From Flagellimonas beolgyonensis (GTDB lineage: Bacteria; Bacteroidota; Bacteroidia; Flavobacteriales; Flavobacteriaceae), in the NCBI RefSeq assembly GCF_003992615.1, contig NZ_RZMY01000018.1, positions 124,001 to 188,000 of the forward strand: a stretch of 64,000 nt of DNA, written 5' to 3'. The position numbers were made by a program, and so were the translations under genes. Shown one piece after another: positions 44,381-51,598 of this stretch (its first letter is position 1; each line of letters begins with the position of its first letter). A model generated the notes under the pieces. The model was given only the letters and a program-made list of their open reading frames with translations, had not been told where the DNA came from and searched no databases.

Positions 44381-45304
44381 ATGAATTATACATTGCACCA
44401 ACTTCAAATATTTTTGAAAATAGCTGAACTGCAGAGCATTACAAAGGCTTCGGAAGCCCTTCATTTGACCCAACCTGCGGTATCAATTCAGTTGAAAAAT
44501 TTTCAAGATCAGTTCCCCATTCCCCTTACCGAGGTGGTGGGCAGAAGGCTTTTTATCACCGATTTTGGTAAGGAAATAGCCGGTGCCGCGGAAAAAATAC
44601 TGAATGAGGTGCACGAGATCAACTATCGAACCCTGGCCTATCAAGGGAAACTTTCCGGGAGGTTGAAGATATCCGTGGTATCAACAGGTAAGTATGTGAT
44701 GCCTTTTTTTATGTCCGATTTCATGCGAAAAAATGAGGGAGTGGAGTTGGTGATGGATGTGACCAACAAATCGATGGTGGTACACAGTTTGGAGCAGAAT
44801 GAAGTGGATTTTGCCCTCGTTTCGGTATTGCCGGACAAATTGCAAGTGGAGCGGGTGGAGCTCATGCCCAATAAATTGTTTTATGTAAGCGATTATGGCC
44901 GGGAGTTGCCCAAAACCATCAATAAACGAAGATTGTTTGAGAAAATACCTTTGATATACAGGGAGCCAGGCTCCGCCACCCGAAATGCCATGGAGGGTTT
45001 TATTGAAAAGAACAATTATGCCGTGGTCAAGAAAATGGAGCTTACCTCCAATGAGGCGGTGAAACAAGCCGTGATTTCGGGTTTGGGCTGTTCCATTATG
45101 CCCTTGATCGGCATCAAAAATGCACTCCGTAACCATGATTTGAAAATTGTGCAGGTAAACGGTTTGCCCATCACTACCAACTGGAACCTGATATGGTTGA
45201 AATCAAAGAAACTTTCCCCAGCGGCAGTGGCTTTTTTGGATTATTTGGATCATAACAAAGATCAAATCATAAGGGAGCATTTTGCCTGGATCCATGATTT
45301 TTGA
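44381..45304 (+). CDS. LysR-family regulator, divergent from the dab operon
   Basis: A 307-residue LysR-type regulator. The N-terminal winged helix (residues 1-60) contains LHQLQIFLKIAELQSITKASEALHLTQPAVSIQLKNF, and the C-terminal effector domain (about 90-300) is a PBP-like fold with VISGLGCSIMPLIGIKNAL. It resembles CbbR-type regulators, which control carbon fixation genes in autotrophs. Divergent placement beside the dab operon makes control of dabAB by CO2 limitation the likely role; this is contextual. The start is the ATG at 44381 directly after an AT-rich palindrome. Confidence 0.92.
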   Translation: MNYTLHQLQIFLKIAELQSITKASEALHLTQPAVSIQLKNFQDQFPIPLTEVVGRRLFITDFGKEIAGAAEKILNEVHEINYRTLAYQGKLSGRLKISVVSTGKYVMPFFMSDFMRKNEGVELVMDVTNKSMVVHSLEQNEVDFALVSVLPDKLQVERVELMPNKLFYVSDYGRELPKTINKRRLFEKIPLIYREPGSATRNAMEGFIEKNNYAVVKKMELTSNEAVKQAVISGLGCSIMPLIGIKNALRNHDLKIVQVNGLPITTNWNLIWLKSKKLSPAAVAFLDYLDHNKDQIIREHFAWIHDF

Positions 45305-45724
45305 GAATCATTGGAATAATTAAGTTGGCAGCTAACTTCTGATAATCACAATTGATACCGTCTTTAATTTTTTTAATCCGTTTGTTTACAAAACAAAAGA
45401 ATGATAACCCGTAGTAACCAAGAAATTTAAAGGAGCGCTGAAAAAGTTGGATGTCAAAAAATGAGTTATGCCATTTTGTTGAATTTTCAAACTCCAATTA
45501 GTGATTGCTATAATTTGTGGCTGTTTGCCGTGACTTGGTGAATGCTTAACAAATTTTCTTTCAAAACCGCATATCCTCACTCAGCATTCTATCCATAATC
45601 TTGGCATAATGCTAGATTGTTAGCAGATTCTTGTACTCTAAAAGTTTTGCCCAACAGTTTTAATGGGAACCCCAGTGTAAAGCATTACGTTAATGGTTAA
45701 GGTATGCCAGGTCAAAATGCAAGT
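45305..45724. other. 420-base region without a convincing gene
   Basis: Short frames exist on both strands but none has flavobacterial codon use, a family match or an upstream promoter element. It lies downstream of the LysR gene and downstream of the convergent 108-residue gene. I see only a weak hairpin, AAGTT/AACTT, near 45322. Possibly a decayed gene or untranslated spacer. Confidence 0.5.
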
Positions 45725-46051
45725 TTATGCTTCCCTTTTCTCACCGATATGCTCTCTAACTTCATCCAAAAATTCGGCCTCTTCATGTGGTATCAATTGC
45801 ACAGCCATTTCCAAAACAGATAGAATGCAAACATCCGGTTCTACAATATCCTTATGGTTGCCAGAGTTGGGATTGTCCAAGGCCAAAATACAGACATTGA
45901 GCAACGACTCTACTTTAAAAAGTAGGTCACGATATCCTTTAAACCGTACATTGCTGGCACTAAAATCTCTTTTTTGGGGAATCAACGAACCAAAATAGGT
46001 TTCCAAGCGGAGGTCTAGGTTTTCAAGCTCAATGACTTTGAATTTTTCCAT
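45725..46051 (-). CDS. Uncharacterised 108-residue protein
   Basis: A small soluble protein beginning MEKFKVIELENLDLRLETYFG and ending in a charged tail (EVREHIGEKREA). A central helical region (FKGYRDLLFKVESLLNVCILALDNPNSG) is followed by SVLEMAVQLIPHEEAEFLDEV. I do not recognise a family. The start at 46051 was chosen over an in-frame upstream ATG at 46126 because the extra 25 residues (MSTYCVTPFSTLCISF...) look non-native. It has no co-directional partner nearby and may be a real but poorly conserved gene. Confidence 0.6.
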   Translation of the reverse strand: MEKFKVIELENLDLRLETYFGSLIPQKRDFSASNVRFKGYRDLLFKVESLLNVCILALDNPNSGNHKDIVEPDVCILSVLEMAVQLIPHEEAEFLDEVREHIGEKREA

Positions 46052-46167
46052 ATTGATTGATTTGGGAGTTGTTTTTCCAAAGGAAATACATAAAGTTGAG
46101 AAAGGTGTCACACAATAAGTTGACACTTATACCATTGTATTGATAATGAATAATTTATGTAAGAAGT

Positions 46168-46407
46168 TCAAACCAATCTCTTGTTCCTAAACGCAATTCC
46201 AGAACCTGATTTTAGATATTTTTCAAAAGCATAAGCTTTTTGTTTATCACAGAACACAATATAGGTGACCAACTCAAATGGTAATCTGTAGCTAGTTGAA
46301 AAAGATTTACCCTCCTCGTGTTCTTTCAGTCGTCGATTTAGATTATTGGTAAAACCGGTATAGAATTTACCATCGTTACATTTAAGAATATAAACCGTCC
46401 AGTTCAT
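46168..46407 (-). CDS. GIY-YIG single-domain nuclease
   Basis: A 79-residue protein consisting of one GIY-YIG domain: WTVYILKCNDGKFYTGFTNNLNRRLKEHEEGKS, with YTG as the YIG element, Arg in NLNRRLKEH and Glu in the AYAFEKYLKSGSG helix (FEKYLKSG being the usual catalytic helix). This is the short URI-type family (YhbQ-like), common and often multicopy in Flavobacteriia. Its biological role is not established. It lies 132 bases downstream of the tmRNA gene on the same strand. Confidence 0.88.
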   Translation of the reverse strand: MNWTVYILKCNDGKFYTGFTNNLNRRLKEHEEGKSFSTSYRLPFELVTYIVFCDKQKAYAFEKYLKSGSGIAFRNKRLV

Positions 46408-46486
46408 TAGTAAAAAGGTTCGTTTGGGTTACGATGGACGGGTCCTCCGAAGCCCAAAATGTTCAGAATAAAAAGGAGGTTGAATA

Positions 46487-46536
46487 CAAAAAGAAGCCCT
46501 CCTTCGCTTTTCGTTAAACTCAAAGCTACGGAGGGC
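46487..46536 (-). terminator. Rho-independent terminator of tmRNA
   Basis: On the minus strand GCCCTCC (46530-46536) pairs with GGAGGGC (46496-46502), with an internal GCTTT/AAAGC pairing, followed by TTCTTTTT. It starts 4 bases past the tmRNA 3' end. Confidence 0.85.
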
Positions 46537-46539
46537 GTA

Positions 46540-46934
46540 GGTGGAGCCGGAGGGATTCGAACCCTCGTCCAAACAAGCAATAACCATGCTTTCTACATGC
46601 GTAGTCTTCGTTTGGTTGTCGACGCACGACCGACCGAAAACCGCCTATCGTACGCTTAGCTTCTAAAGTTTTACGACCGTATCGAAGCCATACGATCGCT
46701 ATGTTGACTTTTTTGGTGCTCCTTTACGAATCGCCGCCAACAAGGGCTATTCAGGAACATCTCGCTTCCCTACCTTGTAGGGACGAGGCAAATCCTACTA
46801 TAATTCAGATTATGCGGCAAGAGCGTAATTATTTTCGCCAATTAAAAGTGTGAAACATGAGATTAACGAGCTATATCCCAGCGCTCGGCATGCTTACATC
46901 GCCATTGGTCTCGCTGTCAAAACCGGTCGGCCCC
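46540..46934 (-). ncRNA. ssrA: tmRNA
   Basis: A 395-base tmRNA that rescues stalled ribosomes by trans-translation. The 5' end GGGGCCG (46934-46928) pairs with CGGCTCC of the 3' acceptor arm, and GGTTCGAATCC-type T-arm sequence lies just before the 3' end. The tag is read from 46839 to 46810 on the minus strand: GGC GAA AAT AAT TAC GCT CTT GCC GCA TAA, giving GENNYALAA. The genome encodes CC then T after the discriminator A, so the terminal A of CCA is probably added after transcription. Several GC-rich inverted repeats consistent with pseudoknots lie between. It is followed by a strong terminator. Confidence 0.96.
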
Positions 46935-46975
46935 ATAATGAGTTAGGTAAGCTGGGCCTACCGTAAACGAATTAT

Positions 46976-46997
46976 GCCCTGAGCGAAGTCGAAGGGC
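46976..46997. repeat. REP-like repeat (copy 1)
   Basis: GCCC-TGAGCGAAGTCGAA-GGGC is a palindrome-flanked element of a type I recognise as scattered in flavobacterial genomes. Its core CTGAGCGAAGTCGAAG recurs inverted at 47045-47079 (CTGAGCGTAGTCGAAG) with one difference. Confidence 0.65.
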
Positions 46998-47044
46998 CTA
47001 AACGCATTCTCATTTTTTATCAAAGAACTTAGCCTGCACTAAGT

Positions 47045-47079
47045 ACTTCGACTACGCTCAGTATGAACTCTGTCGAAGT
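47045..47079. repeat. REP-like repeat (copy 2, inverted)
   Basis: ACTTCGAC (47045-47052) and GTCGAAGT (47072-47079) are an 8-bp inverted repeat around ACTACGCTCAGTATGAACTC. The left part is the reverse complement of copy 1 apart from one base. A further hairpin CCCTCGA-ATAC-TCGAGGG follows at 47089-47106. Confidence 0.65.
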
Positions 47080-47245
47080 GTGGGCGTTCCCTCGAATACT
47101 CGAGGGTCGGGCTATCGGCTGTACAGGGTACTTGCCTCTATCCCTAACGCGGTCGGCAAAGGTAACCATATCGATCAAAAGATAAAAAGTTTGTTTACCC
47201 TTTGCAAACCTCTTATTTTGGTCAACAATTATACCAAAACCATTT

Positions 47246-48451
47246 ATGAAATTCGGAATCATACGCGAACGCAAGAATCCCCCCGATCGCAGGGTAGTGC
47301 TGTCTCCACAAGCCTGTCAAAATGTCCTTTCAAAATTTCCTAAAGCTGAAATTTACGTGGAGTCTTCCCCGATAAGGGTCTTTACCGATACCGAATACCA
47401 CAATGTAGGACTGCCGGTGGTCGATTCCATGGAGGATTGTGAAGTGCTTCTAGGTGTTAAGGAGGTACCTATCGAAGCTTTGATTCCCAACAAAAAGTAT
47501 TTCTTTTTTTCCCATACCATTAAAAAACAGCCCTACAATCGGGAGCTGCTCCGTGCCATTTTGGAAAAGAACATCGAACTGTACGATCATGAGGTGATCA
47601 CCAACCAAAAAGGACAACGTTTGGTCGCTTTTGGCCGTTACGCGGGTATAGTTGGCGCTTACAATGGGTTTAGGGCGTACGGCTTAAAGTTTGACCTGTA
47701 CCAAATGCCGAAGGCGGAAACCTTGAAGGACCAACAAGCACTGATTGCCGAACTCCGAAAATTGCAATTGCCCAACATTAAAATTTTATTGACGGGTAGG
47801 GGACGGGTCGGTATGGGCGCCAAAGAAATGCTCGATGGCATGGGCATGAAACGGGTAGGGGTCGACGATTATTTGAAGAAGACCTTTAACGAGCCTGTCT
47901 ATTGCCAAATCGATGCCTCCGAATACAACAAACGAAAAGATGGGGTGCGAGGCAGCAAAGAAGATTTTTTCAAGAATCCCCAAGAGTACCGGTCCAATTT
48001 TTTCCGTTTTGCGCGGGTGACCGATCTCTATATTGCGGGCCATTTTTATGGGGATGGTGCACCCTATCTATACACCAGGGAAGATGCCAAACAACCCGAT
48101 TTCAAGATCAAGGTGGTTGCCGATGTGAGCTGCGATATCGATGGTCCGGTGGCTTCGACCATTAGACCTTCCACCATTGCCGATCCCATTTATGGGTATG
48201 ATCCCCAAACCGAATCTGAAACCGATTTTAAAGAGTCGAACGCTATCGCTGTAATGGCGGTGGACAATTTGCCCTGCGAATTGCCACGGGATGCCAGCAA
48301 CGGTTTCGGCGAGGCGTTTTCCAAGTATGTAATCCCTGCTTTTTTCAATAACGATGAGGATGGAATTTTGGAACGCGCCCGAATGACCCAAAATGGTCTG
48401 TTGACAACACGTTATGCCTATCTACAGGATTACGTTGATGGGAAGGATTGA
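47246..48451 (+). CDS. Saccharopine/alanine dehydrogenase family NAD(P)-dependent oxidoreductase (Lys1-like)
   Basis: A 401-residue protein of the alanine dehydrogenase/PNT superfamily. It starts MKFGIIRERKNPPDRRVVLSP, has the nucleotide-binding region KILLTGRGRVGMGAKEML, and carries VVADVSCDIDGPVASTIRPSTIADP, which resembles the L-lysine-forming saccharopine dehydrogenase (Lys1) group more than alanine dehydrogenase. If so, it interconverts saccharopine with lysine and 2-oxoglutarate. The identity is not certain from sequence alone and no lysine pathway gene is adjacent. Length and the N-terminal catalytic Lys/His region (HTIKKQPYN) fit the family. Confidence 0.8.
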   Translation: MKFGIIRERKNPPDRRVVLSPQACQNVLSKFPKAEIYVESSPIRVFTDTEYHNVGLPVVDSMEDCEVLLGVKEVPIEALIPNKKYFFFSHTIKKQPYNRELLRAILEKNIELYDHEVITNQKGQRLVAFGRYAGIVGAYNGFRAYGLKFDLYQMPKAETLKDQQALIAELRKLQLPNIKILLTGRGRVGMGAKEMLDGMGMKRVGVDDYLKKTFNEPVYCQIDASEYNKRKDGVRGSKEDFFKNPQEYRSNFFRFARVTDLYIAGHFYGDGAPYLYTREDAKQPDFKIKVVADVSCDIDGPVASTIRPSTIADPIYGYDPQTESETDFKESNAIAVMAVDNLPCELPRDASNGFGEAFSKYVIPAFFNNDEDGILERARMTQNGLLTTRYAYLQDYVDGKD

Positions 48452-48528
48452 AACATTCAACGATTGAAAGATAAAATAGGTTGGACGAAGATCGTTTTTT
48501 AGTATATTGTTCGTCCTAGTTCAATAAA

Positions 48529-48804
48529 GTGCATTTTAATTGGTTGATTTCCGGGGATGAAAATCCATCTACAAAAAGAGCCTGTATCGATATGGAATAC
48601 AGCCTCAGGCCAAAAATCACGAAGTTTTTGCTCAAAAAAATTGATGGCGACAGCCTAGGGGATTTTTCCAGCTTTCATTTTGATGTGGACCTTCAGAAAA
48701 AATGGGTCTGGATTTCCGAAAAAACGCCCATGGACATTATCCAAAAAATCTTGCCCGATTTCGATATTGAAATCAATGGATCAAGCTTTAATCCCGTAGG
48801 CTAG
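48529..48804 (+). CDS. Uncharacterised 91-residue protein
   Basis: A small soluble protein beginning with GTG (48529) or possibly the ATG at 48592 (MEYSLRPKITKFLLKK). It has the segments DSLGDFSSFHFDVDLQKKWVWISEKTPMDIIQKILPDFDIEINGSS. I do not recognise a family. Evidence for a gene is the tight stop at 48804, 2 bases from the convergent PHP gene, and plausible codon use. Confidence is modest because no promoter element is clear. Confidence 0.5.
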   Translation: MHFNWLISGDENPSTKRACIDMEYSLRPKITKFLLKKIDGDSLGDFSSFHFDVDLQKKWVWISEKTPMDIIQKILPDFDIEINGSSFNPVG

Positions 48805-48805
48805 A

Positions 48806-49921
48806 TCAATCCTCTACGGTAATATCCCAACTGATTTCCGGTTGTACCTTCGGTGCCGTGTAAGCGCCCAACGCTTTTAACTTCAATAGGATGGAGGTTT
48901 TCTTTTCCAATGTTTTAATGTTCAATGTTTTGCTTCCTCCCGCAGGAATTGTAAAAACGGGTGAACTGGAATAGAATGTGTACGGCATACGGTTTTCAAA
49001 GATAAAGTCACTGCTGGTTATGTTCTTTAAAGTAACTTTCAAAATGGAGGTGCTACCGATGTATTTTGCATTTTCCACCACTACGGAGGCTTTGAGCAAG
49101 GGAATCAAGTTTTCTTCCTTGCCCACCAAAAGGGAATTGAAAACGGCTACCGTCCGTCCGGCCAACAGGGCCTCTCGGAGTGCCTCCGGAGTTCTTTCCT
49201 TGGCAAATACCAACGTTATTGGTCTTGTATGGCCTTTTTCCACATAGTCCCAATCGATAAGTCCATGAATGTCACTGGTACCCATTATGGTCAGGTTGTG
49301 CTCCAAGGCTAGGGCCAACGATTCCTCGGCATAGTCCCCAGTATTGATGACCTCAATGCCATGCAATTCCCCATTTTTTATACGTTCTTTTTGAAAATCA
49401 CTCAAGATTGGGTTGCCTTGTGGCGATTGGGCATACCAAGCTGGGTGGTTCCAAAACACAAAGGCCCCCTGGATTTTGGCTTCGGCAAACGCATCTGCTG
49501 CTTTATCGTGCAAAAGTTTATTGGCATCCGTAATAAAAATGGCATTGTTGTGCCCCATCGGGGCTTCTCGGGTAATTTCGGAGCCATGCACGATCATCAG
49601 GTCGTGGTCCTTGGCTTCCTGTAGGGCGAGTTCGTAGGACCTATTGCGGTCAGGATGTGGGATATCCGCCTTGTGGGGTTGGTACTCAATATGTTCGGTA
49701 AGCGAAATCACATCCAAATTGTCCCGAAGGGCTTCCATAACGCGAATGGTGGGCCAAACATTCCCATCGGAAAAAACGGTGTGTTGGTGCAAATCGGTCT
49801 TCAAGGTTACGAATCCCGGTACATCGGGAAATTCTAGAGCTCTGGAACTTTGGTGTGAATGTTCTTGTGCCAAACAAAGCACGGTAGAAAACAAAGCGAT
49901 AAAATGGAATTGGATTTTCAT
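48806..49921 (-). CDS. PHP domain phosphoesterase-like exported protein
   Basis: A 371-residue protein with a signal peptide (to LCLAQ, about residue 19) and a PHP domain with metal-binding motifs. These are DLHQHTVFSDG (His-x-His), SLTEHIEY, VHGSEIT, FWNHPAW and GTSDIHG. The C-terminal region (about 260-371) is beta-rich. Secreted PHP proteins in Bacteroidota are annotated as Sb-PDE-like or CehA/McbA-type phosphodiesterases/phosphatases, but substrate is unknown. The start at 49921 (MKIQFHFIALFS) gives the signal peptide; a further in-frame ATG at 50044 would add 41 unlikely residues. Confidence 0.82.
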   Translation of the reverse strand: MKIQFHFIALFSTVLCLAQEHSHQSSRALEFPDVPGFVTLKTDLHQHTVFSDGNVWPTIRVMEALRDNLDVISLTEHIEYQPHKADIPHPDRNRSYELALQEAKDHDLMIVHGSEITREAPMGHNNAIFITDANKLLHDKAADAFAEAKIQGAFVFWNHPAWYAQSPQGNPILSDFQKERIKNGELHGIEVINTGDYAEESLALALEHNLTIMGTSDIHGLIDWDYVEKGHTRPITLVFAKERTPEALREALLAGRTVAVFNSLLVGKEENLIPLLKASVVVENAKYIGSTSILKVTLKNITSSDFIFENRMPYTFYSSSPVFTIPAGGSKTLNIKTLEKKTSILLKLKALGAYTAPKVQPEISWDITVED

Positions 49922-50100
49922 ATGGGCGGTTTTTCCAAAGCTAGGAAACAATTGGGTGTATTTCAACGCCGCCCCATCCATTTTACAATCAATTAACCTT
50001 GTGATGATTTGCTTAACCCAAAGGTTGCAGAATGGATGGGACAAATCACAATTAATAAATATTTAAGGAACAGAATGGTGTTTGTGCATAAATTACTTAC

Positions 50101-50108
50101 TAGGTTTG
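50101..50108 (+). promoter_or_regulatory. -7 promoter element for the COG2426 gene
   Basis: TAGGTTTG matches TAnnTTTG, with TTG at 50082-50084 as a possible -33 (16-base gap, shorter than usual). The TTG start at 50130 is 21 bases downstream. Confidence 0.5.
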
Positions 50109-50129
50109 GCAGCTTAAAAAAATTGCATT

Positions 50130-50585
50130 TTGCACGAAGATTTTATCATAGCGATTCTTTGGAGCTTATCCCCGTTTGGGGAGGCCAAAGTGGGCATTCC
50201 CTATGGCATGTACCAAGGATTGAATGAGTATTGGGTCTTTGTTGCGTGCTTTTTGGCCAATGTTCTGGTCTTTCCTATTATGATGCTCTTCTTGGAGCAT
50301 ATCAATCGGTATTTGCTCAAATGGCGTTTCTACAAAAAGTCAGCTGTATTTGTGGGTCAAAGGGCCAAAAAGGGTTCGGGCGATAAAATCCAGCGTTTTG
50401 GTTTTTTGGGAATCGTTCTTTTTGTAATGATTCCGTTACCGGGAACAGGGGTTTATGCAGGAAGTATTGCAGCCTATCTGTTCAAAATGAAAAAACGCAG
50501 GGCATTTGCGGCCAATACCGTTGGAATTTTCTTTTCCTCGGTGATCATATGGGTCGCCACACTACTATCATTACAAGGCGTATAG
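50130..50585 (+). CDS. COG2426 small multidrug export-like membrane protein
   Basis: A 151-residue integral membrane protein of the COG2426 (Sm_multidrug_ex) family, with about four hydrophobic helices. Landmarks are LSPFGEAKVGIPYGMY, NVLVFPIMMLFLEHIN, and the conserved VMIPLPGTGVYAGSIAAYLFKM segment. Family members are annotated as small multidrug export proteins, but transport has hardly been tested. The start is a TTG at 50130 supported by the promoter element upstream and by the homology beginning. Monocistronic. Confidence 0.82.
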   Translation: MHEDFIIAILWSLSPFGEAKVGIPYGMYQGLNEYWVFVACFLANVLVFPIMMLFLEHINRYLLKWRFYKKSAVFVGQRAKKGSGDKIQRFGFLGIVLFVMIPLPGTGVYAGSIAAYLFKMKKRRAFAANTVGIFFSSVIIWVATLLSLQGV

Positions 50586-50687
50586 GTAGGAAGAGGTCTG
50601 CTTTATTTGGATTCGCTATGCAATTTAAAGAGTAATGCGTTATTTTGCCATCGACCATTTACTGAACACGAATCGTAAAACTATAGT

Positions 50688-51557
50688 ATGTCTTCTGGAT
50701 TTTTTGCGGTATTGGATGATATTTCCGCACTCATGGATGATGTAGCTTCCATGAGCAAAATCGCTACCAAAAAAACGGCGGGTATATTGGGTGATGACCT
50801 GGCCGTGAATGCCGAAAAGGCCACAGGGTTTTTATCCAGTAGGGAAATTCCGGTACTCTGGGCCATTACCAAGGGCTCTTTTTTGAACAAATTGATCATT
50901 CTGCCCATTGCCTTTTTGTTGAGTGCCTACTTGCCGGTTGCCATTACCGTAATACTCATTTTAGGGGGTGTTTATTTGGCATACGAAGGAGCGGAAAAGG
51001 TGTACGAGTTTTTTTTCCATCGAAAGGAGGAGGGGAGTCCCAAAGATCCCATCGATATTCCTGAGGAGGATTTGCCAGAATTGGAAAAAAAGAAAATCAA
51101 ACAGGCCATAGTCACTGATTTTATACTCTCCATTGAGATTGTAATCATCGCATTGAGCACGGTGGTCAACGAAACCCTGACCATTCAGATTGTGACCGTT
51201 TCCGTGGTGGCACTTTTGGCAACCGTAGGGGTATATGGCATTGTGGCCTTGATCGTTCGAATGGACGATTACGGGTATCGACTGATTAACCTCAATGGGG
51301 AGGACGATAGTTTTTCCGATAAGGTGGGTAAGGCGTTGGTACAGGCGCTCCCCATTATTATCAAAACACTTTCCGTGGTGGGTACCCTGGCACTCTTATT
51401 GGTCTCGGGGGGCATATTTAACCACAATATCGAATTCTTTCATCATTTATTTCCTGGGCTCCCCACTTTGCTCAAAGACTTTATTTTAGGATTGGTTGTG
51501 GGTGTTGTTGCCCTGATTTTGATGAAATTGGTGAAAATGATGTTTAAACGTAGATAA
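50688..51557 (+). CDS. DUF808 family membrane protein (YedI-like)
   Basis: A 289-residue inner membrane protein of the DUF808 family. The N-terminus MSSGFFAVLDDISALMDDVASMSKIATKKTAGILGDDLAVNAEKATGF is diagnostic. Hydrophobic segments lie at about 67-85, 88-105, 138-160, 163-190, 220-245 and 262-283. The middle has a charged loop (FHRKEEGSPKDPIDIPEEDLPELEKKKI). E. coli YedI belongs here; no function is known. It is monocistronic and ends at a bidirectional hairpin. Start ATG at 50688 is clear. Confidence 0.88.
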   Translation: MSSGFFAVLDDISALMDDVASMSKIATKKTAGILGDDLAVNAEKATGFLSSREIPVLWAITKGSFLNKLIILPIAFLLSAYLPVAITVILILGGVYLAYEGAEKVYEFFFHRKEEGSPKDPIDIPEEDLPELEKKKIKQAIVTDFILSIEIVIIALSTVVNETLTIQIVTVSVVALLATVGVYGIVALIVRMDDYGYRLINLNGEDDSFSDKVGKALVQALPIIIKTLSVVGTLALLLVSGGIFNHNIEFFHHLFPGLPTLLKDFILGLVVGVVALILMKLVKMMFKRR

Positions 51558-51596
51558 AATTGAACTGCTCTGGAAACTCCAGAGCAGTTCAATTTT
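51556..51596. terminator. Bidirectional terminator between DUF808 and creD
   Basis: An almost perfect 41-base hairpin: arms AAAATTGAACTGCTCTGGA and its complement TCCAGAGCAGTTCAATTTT around a 3-base AAC loop. Pairing extends through the T-tract, and the stem serves both convergent genes. Confidence 0.92.
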
Positions 51597-51598
51597 TA

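Larger units (their letters stand above)
46935..47245. other. 311-base gene-free spacer between ssrA and the dehydrogenase gene
   Basis: It holds the ssrA upstream region, two REP-like repeats, a CCCTCGA/TCGAGGG hairpin and the leader of the dehydrogenase gene. No convincing coding frame is present. The dehydrogenase -7 element is not clear; TTATTTTG near 47213 is one base off. Confidence 0.5.

Noticed and set aside
45267..45497. 76-residue minus-strand frame overlapping the LysR 3' end
   Set aside because: Lysine/isoleucine-rich with no family resemblance, no promoter, and overlapping a real gene; likely chance.
46541..46580. T-arm-like sequence considered as a tRNA
   Set aside because: It is the tRNA-like 3' end of tmRNA; no anticodon arm is present.
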